A model generated the notes under the pieces. The model did not search any database. It was not told the DNA's origin and was given only the letters and a program-made list of their open reading frames with translations. DNA of 40,942 bases from Deltaproteobacteria bacterium (GTDB taxonomy: Bacteria; Desulfobacterota; DSM-4660; Desulfatiglandales; HGW-15), in contig JAFDEF010000024.1 in assembly GCA_019310485.1 (NCBI GenBank), forward strand, positions 1 to 40,942, written 5' to 3'. A program made the position numbers and the translations under genes. The first letter of the stretch is position 1, and every line of letters starts with the position of its first letter. Positions 7,938-17,234 of the stretch are shown here, piece by piece.

Positions 7938-10900
7938 TCAACGGTTTTCTTGAGTCATGGGAGCTTCCTGGGCTGGGATATTCTTGATCACTTTTCCAAT
8001 ATCATCAAAAATCCTTACAGGATACAGAAACAGGCGTTTCAAGACTCCGGCCACTCCTTTTCCAAGGTTCTTGAAAGGTATGTACTGGACATCCGGATTC
8101 TTCATTGGGCCCTTCACTTCAAAGTAGTATGTTAGCAGAGATTTCCCCTCACCTGTCAGGATGTAGCCAACCAGTGGTACCTTGCTGACAAGGGCATCCA
8201 CGGTACCCAAGGGATGAATACCCAAATCAAGGTCAACCATGCCATGCACGAGGTCTAGTTTTCCCGTGCCCACAGCGTTAAAAACAGGGCTCTTCATGAC
8301 CATTTTCTCTGTTCGCAGCACTCCGTTTTCAATGGTGATGTGGCCCTTGATGGAATCAAAGAGAAAGCCCTGAGTGGTAATATCGGGAGGTGCTTTCCTG
8401 AAGAGCTTTTGAAGACTCAACAAATCAAGAATTCGTATCAGCACGTTGGATTTCCGTATGACACCATGCGTCAACTCCACATTCGCCGCACCAGCCAAAG
8501 CTGAGAGCAACTCTCCCCTGTCCTTGCCTTTGGAGTAAACAAGAGCCTCCATCAAGAGGTTTCCGGTCAGGTACTTGTCTTGAATTTCAAACCCCTGAAA
8601 GAGCCTCTCAATAGGCTGGCCTGACACCTTAACATCACCAAGAAATGCTATTTCTCTCTCGGGCTTGCTTTTTATATGACCTGTTATATTAAGAAGGCAG
8701 CGATCAACTCTAATCTTTGATTTCTGGATGAAGATATCCCCTTTCTTAATGTTTGCATCTACCTTCACAGGACCAAATGCCAGTTTTTTCCATTCACCCG
8801 TTAAAATCCCTAGCTCAACAAATATATCCGCCTGATTAAGCATGCCCGCAAGGGCTTGCATGCGGGACGATTTTTGGTTTTCGGGTACAGAGCTTTTCTG
8901 AAGAGAAAAGTCTCTTTCATCAAAAAAGGGGAAGGACACCAGAATGCGCCCGCTTAGAGTCTCCTTACGCTCGAGTTCACCACTGATTCGTGCGATGCTT
9001 CTGCCAATCCTCATTTTTAGGGACTTAATTGAGATTTTCTTGTCTGAGAACTTTAAAGAAAAATTGCAATCTCTTACAGGGGAGGAAATGGGCATAAGTG
9101 CAAAGCCGAGATCTTTGCCTTCTGCGACCCCCTCAAACCTCTGGAGCCTCCCTCCATAGAAGCCGGCCTCAAGGTGTCCTTTGATGATTCCTCGCTTCAA
9201 TAAGATTCCTTTGCTGAAACCAAGGCCAATGTCCTTAATGTCAACGCGTGGCGCGCTGAGCACTACAGTGCTCTTTTTTGGAGAACGGAAGCTATAGCGC
9301 CCTGAGATTTCTAGGAAGGATTTATTAAACGCAAGCAAGGCTTTTTCAACTTTGAGCTCTTCATGGGGTACTAAGGCTGCTTCAAAAGAAACGCTATTTT
9401 CTTTGCCGGTTGGTTTTATTGAAAAGTAAGGAGCTTTCAGGGCCAGAGAATCAAGACCAATCTTGCCTCTCAAATACCACTTTGTATTTTCTCGGGTGAC
9501 GGAAACCAGGCAGGGCGTTCGTGCCCCAAAGCTCCATGGAAGCCGGGGATAAAATGAAGACATTATCTGGTTTGCATCCAGCGATGCTGAGATTTCCGCT
9601 TTTTTGAAGCTAAATCCGGATCTTGTTGCAGTAAAAGAACCTGATGCCTTGAAAGTAGTATTTCCCCATGCGCCGCTACCTCTAAACGATGGAGAAATCC
9701 CTTGCCTGATTTGGACCTCAATGTTTCTAAGAATTAAAGGCAAGAGAAGTTTTTTCTCGTTGATTGATAAGTTTAGAAAATTGAATGCGCCTTGTGTAAT
9801 AAGGGGCAACTTCCAACCTTTCTTGTAGGAAAAGCCGGCTTTGCAATCAAGATGGCCTGAAATGTTCCACGCTGCCTTAATGCGAGTGCGCAGGGCAAGG
9901 GGCATTAGCTTCGACTTTGCTTGATCCAGGAGGTCACCTATCTCGAAAGCCCCGTTAAGTGCGGCATTGAAAGTGGGTTTCTCAGCACTGATGTCCTTTA
10001 CCTCAAGGCCTCCATCTTTTATCAAGGAGCTGCCAAAACCGGCTTTGAGATCAGAAATCCTGAAAACCCCTTTCTCCCAACTCACGCTAGCAGATACCTT
10101 CTTGAATGGTTCTTTGATACCCGGACCTCCTATGCCGAAGTTCCTGCACTCAAATTTCACAGCAAAAAGCCCCTGATTCTCAGCTGATCCAAGGTTCTGA
10201 AGTTGGCGGAGACTTCCCTGTAAGGAGAGCTCCTCCATGCGGACTTCCCCTGATTTAAGAAGTGGGAAAAGTCTTTTTTCCAACCATTCAGGGAAAAAAA
10301 TTGTTGGTGAATATTTCTTAAATATGCTGAGTTCCATGAAATTGCTTCTTGCGTTGAAAGACAGATGCGGATTTCTATTCTCCCTTAGGTCAAGGCTTAG
10401 GCAGCCTGAAAGGAACAAACCTGGAGCCTGCAGGGTCATGGAGGGGACACTTATTTCCCCTGCTCCAAGCAGGGATTGAAAACTGAGCGCCATAAAGGGG
10501 AGCGAAATGGTTTTCTTGCGTGAAGAAGAAAGGATCTGGAAACGCAGTGCGTTTGTTTTTATCTCCCCCTCTGCCCTTAGAGCTCCTCTTTTACTTCCCC
10601 TGACCTTAATAGTCGCTTTTAAATTCCCTTTTATCGGCTCCAGGCTCTTTGGCCATTGAACCCACCTTATTGGAAAATCCTCCAGGTCGAGCAATGCTTC
10701 TTTTAAGGAAAAACTGTGTTTTTCAGGTTCCAGGACAATGCTGCTCCTTAAGCGGAAAAGAGCTTTTTCGCTCCTATGGCTGATCTCTCCGATCGAGTTG
10801 AGCAAAAGCCCTCCGCTCTGCTCACCCCGAGATCGAATGCTAATATTGAGGCGGTCAAGCAAATAGGGCAATTCTTTTACCTTCACCCGACCCTCTTGCA

Positions 10901-11345
10901 CGGAAAAAACCCGAAGACCGGGATACCAAAACAGCGCCAATAACCCGGATCGAAGCGCACCTCCGCCCTTGGGAAAAACACCTTTCCTACCAATTGCGAG
11001 ATCGAGGTCCGGGCTAGTCACATATATCCGCGTGGGCTCAAATCGCCCTCGTATGATTTGGCTCGGCCGTAAGACAATGCGTACCCTGGATGCTCTAATT
11101 TTTGCCTCTTTCTTCCTCGATATTGCCTCAAGTTGATCGGCAACAATCCCCACACCGTGTCGAAAATCCAGACCAAGGCGGTTAGCCTTGATATCGAACC
11201 CGCTGAGATCCGAGATTTTTTTTAGAAATGCCTTCTGAACAGAAGGCCTTTGAATGAGGTAGTTTGCAAGAACAGCAAGGGAGACTATGAAAAGCACAAA
11301 CAAAATGGCTATACGGGCCACTAACTTTAACTTCTTGGAGGGCAT
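7938..11345 (-). CDS. AsmA/YhdP-like large envelope protein
   Basis: The 1135-residue protein has one N-terminal membrane anchor (residues 7-29, [23 protein letters not shown]). A long periplasmic beta-rich body with repeated G-x-hydrophobic strands follows, and the C-terminal part reads like AsmA-C/DUF3971 domains ([21 protein letters not shown]...[22 protein letters not shown]). Relatives are bridge-like lipid-transfer proteins between inner and outer membrane (AsmA, YhdP, TamB). It overlaps the Nudix gene by 19 bases and shares an operon with a CDP-alcohol phosphatidyltransferase, which fits phospholipid synthesis and traffic. The product length is typical of YhdP-class proteins. Confidence 0.85.
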   Translation of the reverse strand: MPSKKLKLVARIAILFVLFIVSLAVLANYLIQRPSVQKAFLKKISDLSGFDIKANRLGLDFRHGVGIVADQLEAISRKKEAKIRASRVRIVLRPSQIIRGRFEPTRIYVTSPDLDLAIGRKGVFPKGGGALRSGLLALFWYPGLRVFSVQEGRVKVKELPYLLDRLNISIRSRGEQSGGLLLNSIGEISHRSEKALFRLRSSIVLEPEKHSFSLKEALLDLEDFPIRWVQWPKSLEPIKGNLKATIKVRGSKRGALRAEGEIKTNALRFQILSSSRKKTISLPFMALSFQSLLGAGEISVPSMTLQAPGLFLSGCLSLDLRENRNPHLSFNARSNFMELSIFKKYSPTIFFPEWLEKRLFPLLKSGEVRMEELSLQGSLRQLQNLGSAENQGLFAVKFECRNFGIGGPGIKEPFKKVSASVSWEKGVFRISDLKAGFGSSLIKDGGLEVKDISAEKPTFNAALNGAFEIGDLLDQAKSKLMPLALRTRIKAAWNISGHLDCKAGFSYKKGWKLPLITQGAFNFLNLSINEKKLLLPLILRNIEVQIRQGISPSFRGSGAWGNTTFKASGSFTATRSGFSFKKAEISASLDANQIMSSFYPRLPWSFGARTPCLVSVTRENTKWYLRGKIGLDSLALKAPYFSIKPTGKENSVSFEAALVPHEELKVEKALLAFNKSFLEISGRYSFRSPKKSTVVLSAPRVDIKDIGLGFSKGILLKRGIIKGHLEAGFYGGRLQRFEGVAEGKDLGFALMPISSPVRDCNFSLKFSDKKISIKSLKMRIGRSIARISGELERKETLSGRILVSFPFFDERDFSLQKSSVPENQKSSRMQALAGMLNQADIFVELGILTGEWKKLAFGPVKVDANIKKGDIFIQKSKIRVDRCLLNITGHIKSKPEREIAFLGDVKVSGQPIERLFQGFEIQDKYLTGNLLMEALVYSKGKDRGELLSALAGAANVELTHGVIRKSNVLIRILDLLSLQKLFRKAPPDITTQGFLFDSIKGHITIENGVLRTEKMVMKSPVFNAVGTGKLDLVHGMVDLDLGIHPLGTVDALVSKVPLVGYILTGEGKSLLTYYFEVKGPMKNPDVQYIPFKNLGKGVAGVLKRLFLYPVRIFDDIGKVIKNIPAQEAPMTQENR

Positions 11346-11773
11346 GTTTTGAAGTAATCCTCAAGGATTCTTGCGTGGTCGAAAGCTAGATCTCTCGGAA
11401 TGGACGCCCTGCCAAAAACCCCGATCTCCGCTGCATCGTCTGCTGCTCGCGGTTGCCCGCTGGCTTTTGCCACGAACACAAACGAAATCGTGTGAAACCT
11501 GGGATCTCTGTCCGGGTCCGAGTAAGCACCAAGCTGGGAAACAATCTCCACATCCAGTGAGGTTTCCTCTTTGGCTTCTCTGAGCGCAGCGTGCTCCAGG
11601 CTTTCACCGTAGTCCACGAACCCTCCGGGGAGCGCCCAGCCGAATGGAGGGTTCTTCCGCTTGATAAGCACAATTCCGCCCTGGATTTCTATAATAATAT
11701 CTACTGTAGGGAAAGGATTGCGATACCTTGTCATCACCTTTCCGCAGTGTGGGCATACGAGCTCGTCTTTCAT
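11327..11773 (-). CDS. Nudix hydrolase with N-terminal CxxC
   Basis: The 148-residue protein starts with a half zinc ribbon (C7, C10), followed by a Nudix fold. The Nudix box runs from G51 to about V75: G-x5-E57, R65-E66, then E69-E70. The usual glycine two residues after the last glutamates is serine (EETSLDVE). It hydrolyses a nucleoside diphosphate linked to another moiety; substrate unknown. Its start overlaps the stop of the phosphatidyltransferase gene in ATGA, so translation is coupled, and its end overlaps the AsmA-like gene. Confidence 0.9.
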   Translation of the reverse strand: MKDELVCPHCGKVMTRYRNPFPTVDIIIEIQGGIVLIKRKNPPFGWALPGGFVDYGESLEHAALREAKEETSLDVEIVSQLGAYSDPDRDPRFHTISFVFVAKASGQPRAADDAAEIGVFGRASIPRDLAFDHARILEDYFKTCPPRS

Positions 11774-12444
11774 TTTGCGGGGTTCTCAGTCTGGAGGCTA
11801 TTTCGGATGAAAAATATCCTGTAAATGGCGGTCAAGTTTGAAGTTACGGCCAGCACAATAAGGGTAAGTTTTAAGAGCAAAATACCTACGACAGGAACAG
11901 TGCCCAGCAAAGATCCTATCACAAGCAGGGTTATACGCTCAGGCCTTTGCATAACCCCTTCCTTGCACTCAACACCAAGGCCTTCTGCCCGCGCCCTCGT
12001 ATAGCTGACCATAAATGAGCCGGCTATGGCCAGAATTATAACCAGAACTGTCCAAGGACTCGGTCCTGTTTTCGTCTCCACGACTTGGAAAAGAAAGAAG
12101 GTTTTGCCCCCGGAAAAAAAATAGGCGAGACCGATGAAAAAAAACATGTCTCCATACCGATCCAGGGTGCTGTCAAAAAAAGCACCAAAGTTGCTACGCT
12201 TATTGTTTTCTCTCGCTATCTGGCCATCCAGAGTATCGCATATGCCTGCAAGCACAACAATCCAGGCAGCCCAGAAAAACGAGCCCTGGCTGAAAAAAAG
12301 CCCTGCCGCAGCGCTCAAAACCAGTCCTGTCATCGAAAGGATATTAGGGTGGACGCCAGCCCTGCCAAGGAACTTTGCAATGGGTCTTACGATTTTAAGG
12401 TACCTTTCGCGGTTTCTATCGCTAATAAAAGCCAGCTGGGCCAT
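11770..12444 (-). CDS. CDP-alcohol phosphatidyltransferase
   Basis: The 224-residue integral membrane protein has the full signature D70xxD73G74xxA77R78-x8-G87-xxx-D91-xxx-D95 (DTLDGQIAR...GAFFDSTLD). About five or six hydrophobic segments follow. The enzyme joins a CDP-activated lipid to an alcohol at the inner membrane, as PgsA or inositol-phosphate transferases do. The N-terminal arrangement ([21 protein letters not shown]) resembles phosphatidylinositol-phosphate/PgsA-like members; the acceptor cannot be decided. It is the first gene of the operon with the Nudix and AsmA-like genes. Confidence 0.88.
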   Translation of the reverse strand: MAQLAFISDRNRERYLKIVRPIAKFLGRAGVHPNILSMTGLVLSAAAGLFFSQGSFFWAAWIVVLAGICDTLDGQIARENNKRSNFGAFFDSTLDRYGDMFFFIGLAYFFSGGKTFFLFQVVETKTGPSPWTVLVIILAIAGSFMVSYTRARAEGLGVECKEGVMQRPERITLLVIGSLLGTVPVVGILLLKLTLIVLAVTSNLTAIYRIFFIRNSLQTENPAK

Positions 12445-12574
12445 TTATAAACAACTCTTATGAAAAAGATATGTAAAAGGATTTCACGCCACTTCAGCCA
12501 TTCATTAGGTACTCACCAAGGAAAGCACCCGAGCACACCCTACCAAACGCATCTACCTTTGTCAAAAGACTCTT

Positions 12575-12988
12575 TTAACCTCGATTTGCCATCAGTTTTA
12601 GTGACCTTATCTTCTCACCCACCTCACCGGTGATCAATTCAAAAAGGGGTAAACCCCATGCTCTGTGCCTGGAAATAGGCTCTCCTTTTCTCCTGGAACG
12701 CTCATTCTTGAACAGGACCTTCACCAGGGCAATATCGTTGGGTCCATGTTTCGCCTCTTGCACCTTCCCTGCCATCATGTATGAAAACGTGATAAGCGCA
12801 ATTGCGGTAACAGCATTGCTGTCTCCCGCATAGTCTCTCAGGGTTATATTAACCGAGCTGATTCGCTCTACAATCTCGTCAGGCACGTCTTCTAATTTTG
12901 TCTCCCTTGAAAATCGCTTTGCGAGCCACTCAAAATTAGACTCACCGATTATCTCAACAATACTGTTTTTCAACTCTTCCTGTTTCAT
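12575..12988 (-). CDS. Hypothetical protein
   Basis: The 137-residue protein looks mostly helical, acidic at the N terminus and basic at the C terminus, with no cysteines. A mildly hydrophobic segment (AVTAIALITFSYMMAGKV) may be a buried helix rather than a membrane span. No known family was recognised. It starts 26 bases after the DUF364-type gene on the same strand, so it is probably in that operon. GTG 12991 directly before the ATG is an alternative start; no strong ribosome site is seen. The gap 12445-12574 holds nothing recognisable. Confidence 0.6.
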   Translation of the reverse strand: MKQEELKNSIVEIIGESNFEWLAKRFSRETKLEDVPDEIVERISSVNITLRDYAGDSNAVTAIALITFSYMMAGKVQEAKHGPNDIALVKVLFKNERSRRKGEPISRHRAWGLPLFELITGEVGEKIRSLKLMANRG

Positions 12989-13014
12989 CACTTGTCAAAC
13001 CCGCCTGCTCAAGT

Positions 13015-13788
13015 TCAGCCCTGGCCGATAGCCCTCTTTACCCGAGCGTTAACTTTCTTCACGTTGTTCTTAAAGTGCCGCATGCCCGCCCCCTCGCTCA
13101 CAATGCGCAGTATCTCCTCCGGCCTGGTCACAATGATACCTGAGAGAAAAGTAACAGCAGTATTTTCAAAGATCTCCGGCAAAAGAGGTGTAGAAGCGCC
13201 AAGGAGCACAACTTCACGGCACCCCTTGACGCTCTCAAGAAGGCGATCAATTGTATGATTCAGTATCGAGGTAGATGTGATCAAGGCCACATCGCATTCA
13301 GGTAACATCAGGTAAGCGTCTTCTTCTGGAAAAATATCCCCGCCTACCTTTTTTATTTGTTCAAAAACAAGGATTGATGATGTTTTTTTCTTAAGCCTTG
13401 GAAGAACCGGCCCGAAATATCCCACCATTCCCACTCGATCGCCCGGATTAATAGGGACGTGTTCCAACGTGTCTCCCCCTACAAAACCGGCGTTCATTTT
13501 ATTGGCAATAGCATTTGCGGTGGCCAAAGCTACCGCCATTTCCACTCTATCCTTTGAACCAAGATACGCCAGAAGGTCCGAAGCATTGCATCCGGCCAGC
13601 GGATGACGACCGGAGAAAATGGTGCATCCCTTTTTCATGCCGTCATGAAAGGTGAAGGCAACGCCTGTTTGACCATTGGCGAGCATAACGGCAGTATAAC
13701 CAAGGCCAATCCGCACATCCTTTACCTTCAAACTAGATGCTTGAGGCATAAGATGATTCTTTATCTTTTCACTTATACTCACAACCAA
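13015..13788 (-). CDS. DUF4213/DUF364 putative metal-chelating Rossmann-like protein
   Basis: The 257-residue protein has an N-terminal enolase-like DUF4213 region (KVKDVRIGLGYTAVML) and a C-terminal DUF364 Rossmann-like part (PGDRVGMVGYFGPVLPRL...CDVALITSTSILNHTIDRLLE...VVLLGASTPLLPEIF). The family is linked to heavy-metal or cofactor handling in anaerobes, but no reaction is established. The GASTPLxPxxF motif is typical. The start is TTG 13788 after an aagga ribosome site; GTG 13782 is an alternative. A promoter and a 21-bp palindrome lie just upstream. Confidence 0.85.
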   Translation of the reverse strand: MVVSISEKIKNHLMPQASSLKVKDVRIGLGYTAVMLANGQTGVAFTFHDGMKKGCTIFSGRHPLAGCNASDLLAYLGSKDRVEMAVALATANAIANKMNAGFVGGDTLEHVPINPGDRVGMVGYFGPVLPRLKKKTSSILVFEQIKKVGGDIFPEEDAYLMLPECDVALITSTSILNHTIDRLLESVKGCREVVLLGASTPLLPEIFENTAVTFLSGIIVTRPEEILRIVSEGAGMRHFKNNVKKVNARVKRAIGQG

Positions 13789-13829
13789 TAGTATCCTTTC
13801 TGACTGCGTCTCCTAGCTAGAGGGTAATG

Positions 13830-13850
13830 ATTGTTTTGAAAATAAACAAT
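13830..13850. promoter_or_regulatory. 21-bp palindrome, candidate operator
   Basis: ATTGTTT (13830-13836) and AAACAAT (13844-13850) are perfect inverted arms around a 7-base centre. The palindrome covers the -10 element of the predicted minus-strand promoter of the DUF364-type gene, which is where a repressor would bind. No regulator is encoded next to it. Confidence 0.5.
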
Positions 13851-13867
13851 TAATTTTGCCAAATCAA
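13839..13867 (-). promoter_or_regulatory. Predicted sigma70-type promoter for the DUF364-type gene
   Basis: Read on the minus strand, TTGATT (13867-13862) is followed after 17 bases by TATTTT (13844-13839). This would start transcription about 45 bases upstream of the TTG start codon at 13788. The spacing is ideal and the hexamers are close to consensus. Confidence 0.5.
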
Positions 13868-13947
13868 CCCAAATTGAGAGTCCCTGATTACTTATCAAGA
13901 CATGATCAGCAGCGTTGACTCCGACCGCTAATGTGTTGCATTTCTAA

Positions 13948-13976
13948 TTGACTTAAATTTCATTTTTCTATATTAT
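13948..13976 (+). promoter_or_regulatory. Strong sigma70-type promoter for the SPFH/zinc-ribbon pair
   Basis: TTGACT (13948-13953), a 17-base AT-rich spacer and TATTAT (13971-13976) match the consensus closely. The predicted start near 13983 gives a leader of about 90 bases before the ATG at 14076. This argues against the longer open frame starting at 13992. Confidence 0.65.
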
Positions 13977-14075
13977 TATAATTTAAAATTAATGGAGCTT
14001 ATCTGGAGAACCCGCAATATTTTTGTGGCCCTGTATTTCGGGCTGCCGGGTTCTATTCAACAGGAGAAAAATCTT

Positions 14076-15206
14076 ATGGGCAAAAATAATGTTGTTTTTC
14101 TGGAAGTCATCGAATGGTTTGATGAGTCAGGCAAAGAGCTTGTGCACCGGATCCCTGAAAAAGGCTCAGGGGAGATTAAATACGGTGCGCAACTAACCGT
14201 AAGGGAAAGTCAGGCTGCAGTGTTTTTCTACCAGGGAAAGGCGGTAGAAGCTTTTGGCCCCGGCAGACACACTCTTAAGACAGCTAATATTCCCATCCTG
14301 ACTAAAATTGCCGCCATTCCGTGGGGTCTTTCAAGTCCCCTGAGAGCCGAAGTCTATATTTTGAATTTGAAGGTTTTCACCAACCTCAAGTGGGGAACCA
14401 GGGATCCTGTCGCCTTCAAGGATTCTGAGCTCGGCCTTATCAGGTTGCGTGCTTTTGGTGTCTTTAATATCCAGGTAATGCAGCCGCTTCTGTTTATCAA
14501 CAGCCTGGTCGGAACGCAGGGTATATACTCCACACAGGAGATTGAAGAGTACCTGAACCGGGTTATTGTTTCAAGGTTCAACGACTACATGGGGGAAACT
14601 ATTGATTCCATTCTTAACCTTCCGGCCAAATATGATGAGCTTTCAGACGGTCTTGCCAAGCGGCTCCAGGATGATTTCAGCCGCTTTGGACTGGGCTTGA
14701 GCCACCTCTATGTCAATGCGATCACCCCTCCACCTGAAGTTCAAAAGGCCATTGACGATCGCTCGCGTATGGGTGTATTCGGCGACATGAACAAACTCAT
14801 GCAGATGAAAGCGGCAATGGCTATGGAGAAAGCTTCAGAATCCGAAGGGGGGGCTGCTTCCGGAATGGGCATGGGCATGGGGATCATGATGCCCGCCATG
14901 TTCGCGCAGTATTTCGGCGCCACAAAACCCGGGGCTCCACAATCTTCCCCGCCTGAGACAGTCCTGTGCGGGGAATGCCACAACCCGATGCCTGCCACGG
15001 CAAAGTTTTGCCCCCACTGCGGGCATCAGCAACTGGTATTCAAGAAATGCCTCAATTGCGGCAAAAATCTGCCCCCGAATGCCAAGTTCTGCCCTCGCTG
15101 CGGGCATGCCGCAGAGGACAAGCCAAAGCCCAAGCTCTGCCCCCATTGCGGGAGCGAAAATCTAAGCGACTCGGTCTATTGCAATCAGTGCGGTGAAAAG
15201 CTCTAG
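14076..15206 (+). CDS. SPFH (band-7) domain protein with three C-terminal zinc ribbons
   Basis: The 376-residue protein is an SPFH/virion-core-like protein of the YdjI type. The SPFH fold runs from about residue 1 to 230 (VFLEVIEWFDESG...LIRLRAFGVFNIQV...GLGLSHLYVNAITPPPEVQKAI). A glycine/methionine-rich segment follows (GMGMGMGIMMPAMFAQYFG), then three CxxC...CxxC ribbons at the end. It has no N-terminal membrane anchor. In Bacillus, YdjI-type proteins work with a PspA-like protein at the membrane; no PspA homologue is present here. ATG 14076 has aggag at good spacing, so 28 extra upstream codons are rejected. It overlaps the next gene by 14 bases. Confidence 0.88.
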   Translation: MGKNNVVFLEVIEWFDESGKELVHRIPEKGSGEIKYGAQLTVRESQAAVFFYQGKAVEAFGPGRHTLKTANIPILTKIAAIPWGLSSPLRAEVYILNLKVFTNLKWGTRDPVAFKDSELGLIRLRAFGVFNIQVMQPLLFINSLVGTQGIYSTQEIEEYLNRVIVSRFNDYMGETIDSILNLPAKYDELSDGLAKRLQDDFSRFGLGLSHLYVNAITPPPEVQKAIDDRSRMGVFGDMNKLMQMKAAMAMEKASESEGGAASGMGMGMGIMMPAMFAQYFGATKPGAPQSSPPETVLCGECHNPMPATAKFCPHCGHQQLVFKKCLNCGKNLPPNAKFCPRCGHAAEDKPKPKLCPHCGSENLSDSVYCNQCGEKL

Positions 15207-16428
15207 TTTCTTAATCGAACACCAGTGTCCCCAGTGTGGCGCCCCTGCCATACTGGAAGAGACTGACCATCTTTTCACTTGCCAGTATTGCCGGGTCAAA
15301 TCTTACCTTCTAAGCCCTGATTTCTTCCGCTACATGTTTCCGCACAGCTCTCCCGGGGGCAAGTCTCTGATATTCCTACCCTACTGGCGATTCAAGGGCT
15401 GTTTTTTCTCGTGCACATCGGGCGGAATAAGACAAAGAATTGTGGACATCAGCCACCAGGGAATCTTGTCTTCCTATTTCCCGGTCTCCCTGGGTCTACG
15501 GAGTCAGACCCTGAAGCTCCGATTTGCATCTCAAGAAGACAGAGCGCGCTTTCTAAAACCAAGCCTCCCTTATCATGAGGCGCTTCACCTTGTTGAAAAA
15601 AGGTTTAGCTCTTCATTGCCCGAGCCTGTTTTTGCCCGAAATTTTCTGGGTGAAACTATGAGCCTGATCTTTTCACCTTTCTACGTTGATGGAAGAATAT
15701 ACGATGCCATCCTGAAAAGGCCTGTCTCTCCCGTGCTGCCGCAAGACTTTGACATAGAAAACATGCCTTCTGATCGCACCAAGTGGAAAATCAAATTTGT
15801 CCCAGCCCTCTGCCCCAACTGTGGCTGGGATTTGGAGGGAGCCCGGGACTCGCTTGCACTAAACTGCAAGAATTGTGACTCAGTTTGGCTAGCAGGGAAA
15901 AAAGGCTTCACCAGAATGAAATTCGGCTCCCTTCCTCTGAGTGCCAACAATGCCACCTACCTGCCCTTTTATCGAATAAGAACACAGGTAACAGGCATGG
16001 ACATCGATTCCTATGCAGACCTGATCCGAGTTTCCAACCTTCCCAAGGTTATACAAGAAGGATGGGAAAAAGAGCCCTTTTGGTTCTGGAGCCCTGCTTT
16101 CAAAATCAGGCCTCAGGATATGCTCCGTTTTTCCCGGAATCTTACCCTTTTTCAGCCAAGAGACGAGGTAATTCCAGAGCTTCCTGAAGGGGAGATATAT
16201 CCGGTAACCCTGCCGGTACGAGAAGCAGTGGACAACCTCAAAATTATTCTAGCCAGTTTTATGAAGCCACAGAAGGTTCTCTTGCCTAGGCTGCCCGAAA
16301 TTGACTTTAAGCCCAGAAGCTTCCTTCTCGTCTATATTCCTTTTCAAGGCAGAGGGAGCGAACTCACTCAGCCTTCCTTTCAGCTTCGAGTAAACAAAAA
16401 CCTGCTTTCCTTTGCCAGGTACCTATGA
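15193..16428 (+). CDS. Double zinc-ribbon partner of the SPFH protein, function unknown
   Basis: The 411-residue soluble protein starts with a zinc ribbon (CPQCGAPAILEE...CQYCRV) and has a second, central ribbon (CPNCGWDLEG...CKNCDSVWLAG, near residues 210-237). Blocks with paired aromatic motifs lie between and after them (LIFLPYWRFKGCFF, ATYLPFYRIRTQV, FWFWSPAFKIRPQDM). The repeated LPYWRFKG/LPFYRI pattern suggests two related halves, each made of a ribbon plus a beta domain. It starts with GTG inside the end of the SPFH gene, so translation is coupled. Family known to me only as zinc-ribbon proteins next to SPFH genes. Confidence 0.8.
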   Translation: MKSSSFLIEHQCPQCGAPAILEETDHLFTCQYCRVKSYLLSPDFFRYMFPHSSPGGKSLIFLPYWRFKGCFFSCTSGGIRQRIVDISHQGILSSYFPVSLGLRSQTLKLRFASQEDRARFLKPSLPYHEALHLVEKRFSSSLPEPVFARNFLGETMSLIFSPFYVDGRIYDAILKRPVSPVLPQDFDIENMPSDRTKWKIKFVPALCPNCGWDLEGARDSLALNCKNCDSVWLAGKKGFTRMKFGSLPLSANNATYLPFYRIRTQVTGMDIDSYADLIRVSNLPKVIQEGWEKEPFWFWSPAFKIRPQDMLRFSRNLTLFQPRDEVIPELPEGEIYPVTLPVREAVDNLKIILASFMKPQKVLLPRLPEIDFKPRSFLLVYIPFQGRGSELTQPSFQLRVNKNLLSFARYL

Positions 16429-16434
16429 CACTTA

Positions 16435-16456
16435 GAGCAAAGCAGTATTTTTGCTC
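16435..16456. terminator. Hairpin between converging genes
   Basis: GAGCAAA (16435-16441) pairs with TTTGCTC (16450-16456) around an 8-base loop. It fills the 33-base gap between the convergent zinc-ribbon gene and the oxidoreductase fragment and may stop transcription from either side. Confidence 0.4.
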
Positions 16457-16461
16457 ACGAA

Positions 16462-17190
16462 TCATCCGGATAGAACCTGGTCCTTTATTTGGGAGACGTC
16501 TTGCTTTTCAGACATCATTTTTGTGATTCTGCTGAAATCTTTTGTATCCCCCAGCATTATGCAGCCAGCGATGCGATCGTTTTCTATCACTATCTTTTTG
16601 TATGAGTTCTCGTCTGTGACCACCCTTGATTCCAGTTTGTCTTCAGCATCTATATTTCCTGCAGAGGCCAGATCAATTCCAGCAACTTTAAGCGTCTTAG
16701 CCATGGTGGTTCCCTCGTAGCGAAGATCGCCGCCTCCCATGTTGGCTCCGGCCACCCAGCCCTGCTCCATGGCAGCAGGCCAAATACCATAGGTCATCCC
16801 TTTAAACTCGGCCACGTCTCCTGCTGCGTATATCTCAAGCCTTGATGTCATCATGCGCTCCTCAACCTTGATGCCTCTGTCATGATCAAGGCGCATGGCC
16901 TCAGCCATTTCAAGATTTGATCGCACACCTGCGGAGATTATGACCATTCCCGCACTTAAAGTCTCTCCGCTTTCAAGTCTCACCCCTCTAACCCCCTCAC
17001 CTCCGGTCACTTCCCGGGTCCTGGCTCCAAGCCTGAAAGAGAAACCCATTCCTTCCATAATTCTCTGGAGCCGCACAGCACCTGCCTCATCTAGCTGTCT
17101 TGGGAGAAGCCTCGGGAAAAATTCCACCACACTAAGAACCTCCTTGGCGACAAGCGCAACCCTGCCGTGCGCTAAAATCCTGCGCACAAA
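16462..17190 (-). pseudogene. FAD/NAD(P)-dependent oxidoreductase, C-terminal fragment
   Basis: About 240 residues match the second half of pyridine-nucleotide-disulfide oxidoreductases of the nitrite-reductase/rubredoxin-reductase type: VVEFFPRLLPRQLDEAGA, AGMVIISAGVRSNLEMAE, IYAAGDVAEFKGMTYGIWPAAMEQG. These enzymes are about 400 residues long. The N-terminal FAD Rossmann domain is absent. The GxGxxG NAD motif is also missing: the frame goes straight from GRVALV to AKEVLSVVEFF. The only in-frame ATG (17218-17220) lies inside a 44-bp intergenic repeat, so a functional product is unlikely. The fragment begins exactly where the repeat ends. Confidence 0.8.
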
Positions 17191-17234
17191 GTAAACCCTG
17201 TGGAATTTCGCACGGGGCATTCCTACGGGGTAAA
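17191..17234. repeat. 44-bp palindromic repeat, copy 1
   Basis: This copy begins gtaaaccctgtggaatttcg and ends cattcctacggggtaaa. Its outer arms, ACCCTGTGGAAT and ATTCCTACGGGGT, form an imperfect hairpin. Nearly identical sequence is found at 30755-30798, and in split form at 22394-22502. This copy sits exactly between two gene fragments. Confidence 0.85.

Noticed and set aside
13992..14075. Upstream extension of the SPFH gene by 28 codons
   Set aside because: ATG 14076 has an aggag site at good spacing, the family begins there, and the predicted promoter start near 13983 leaves no room for a ribosome site before 13992.
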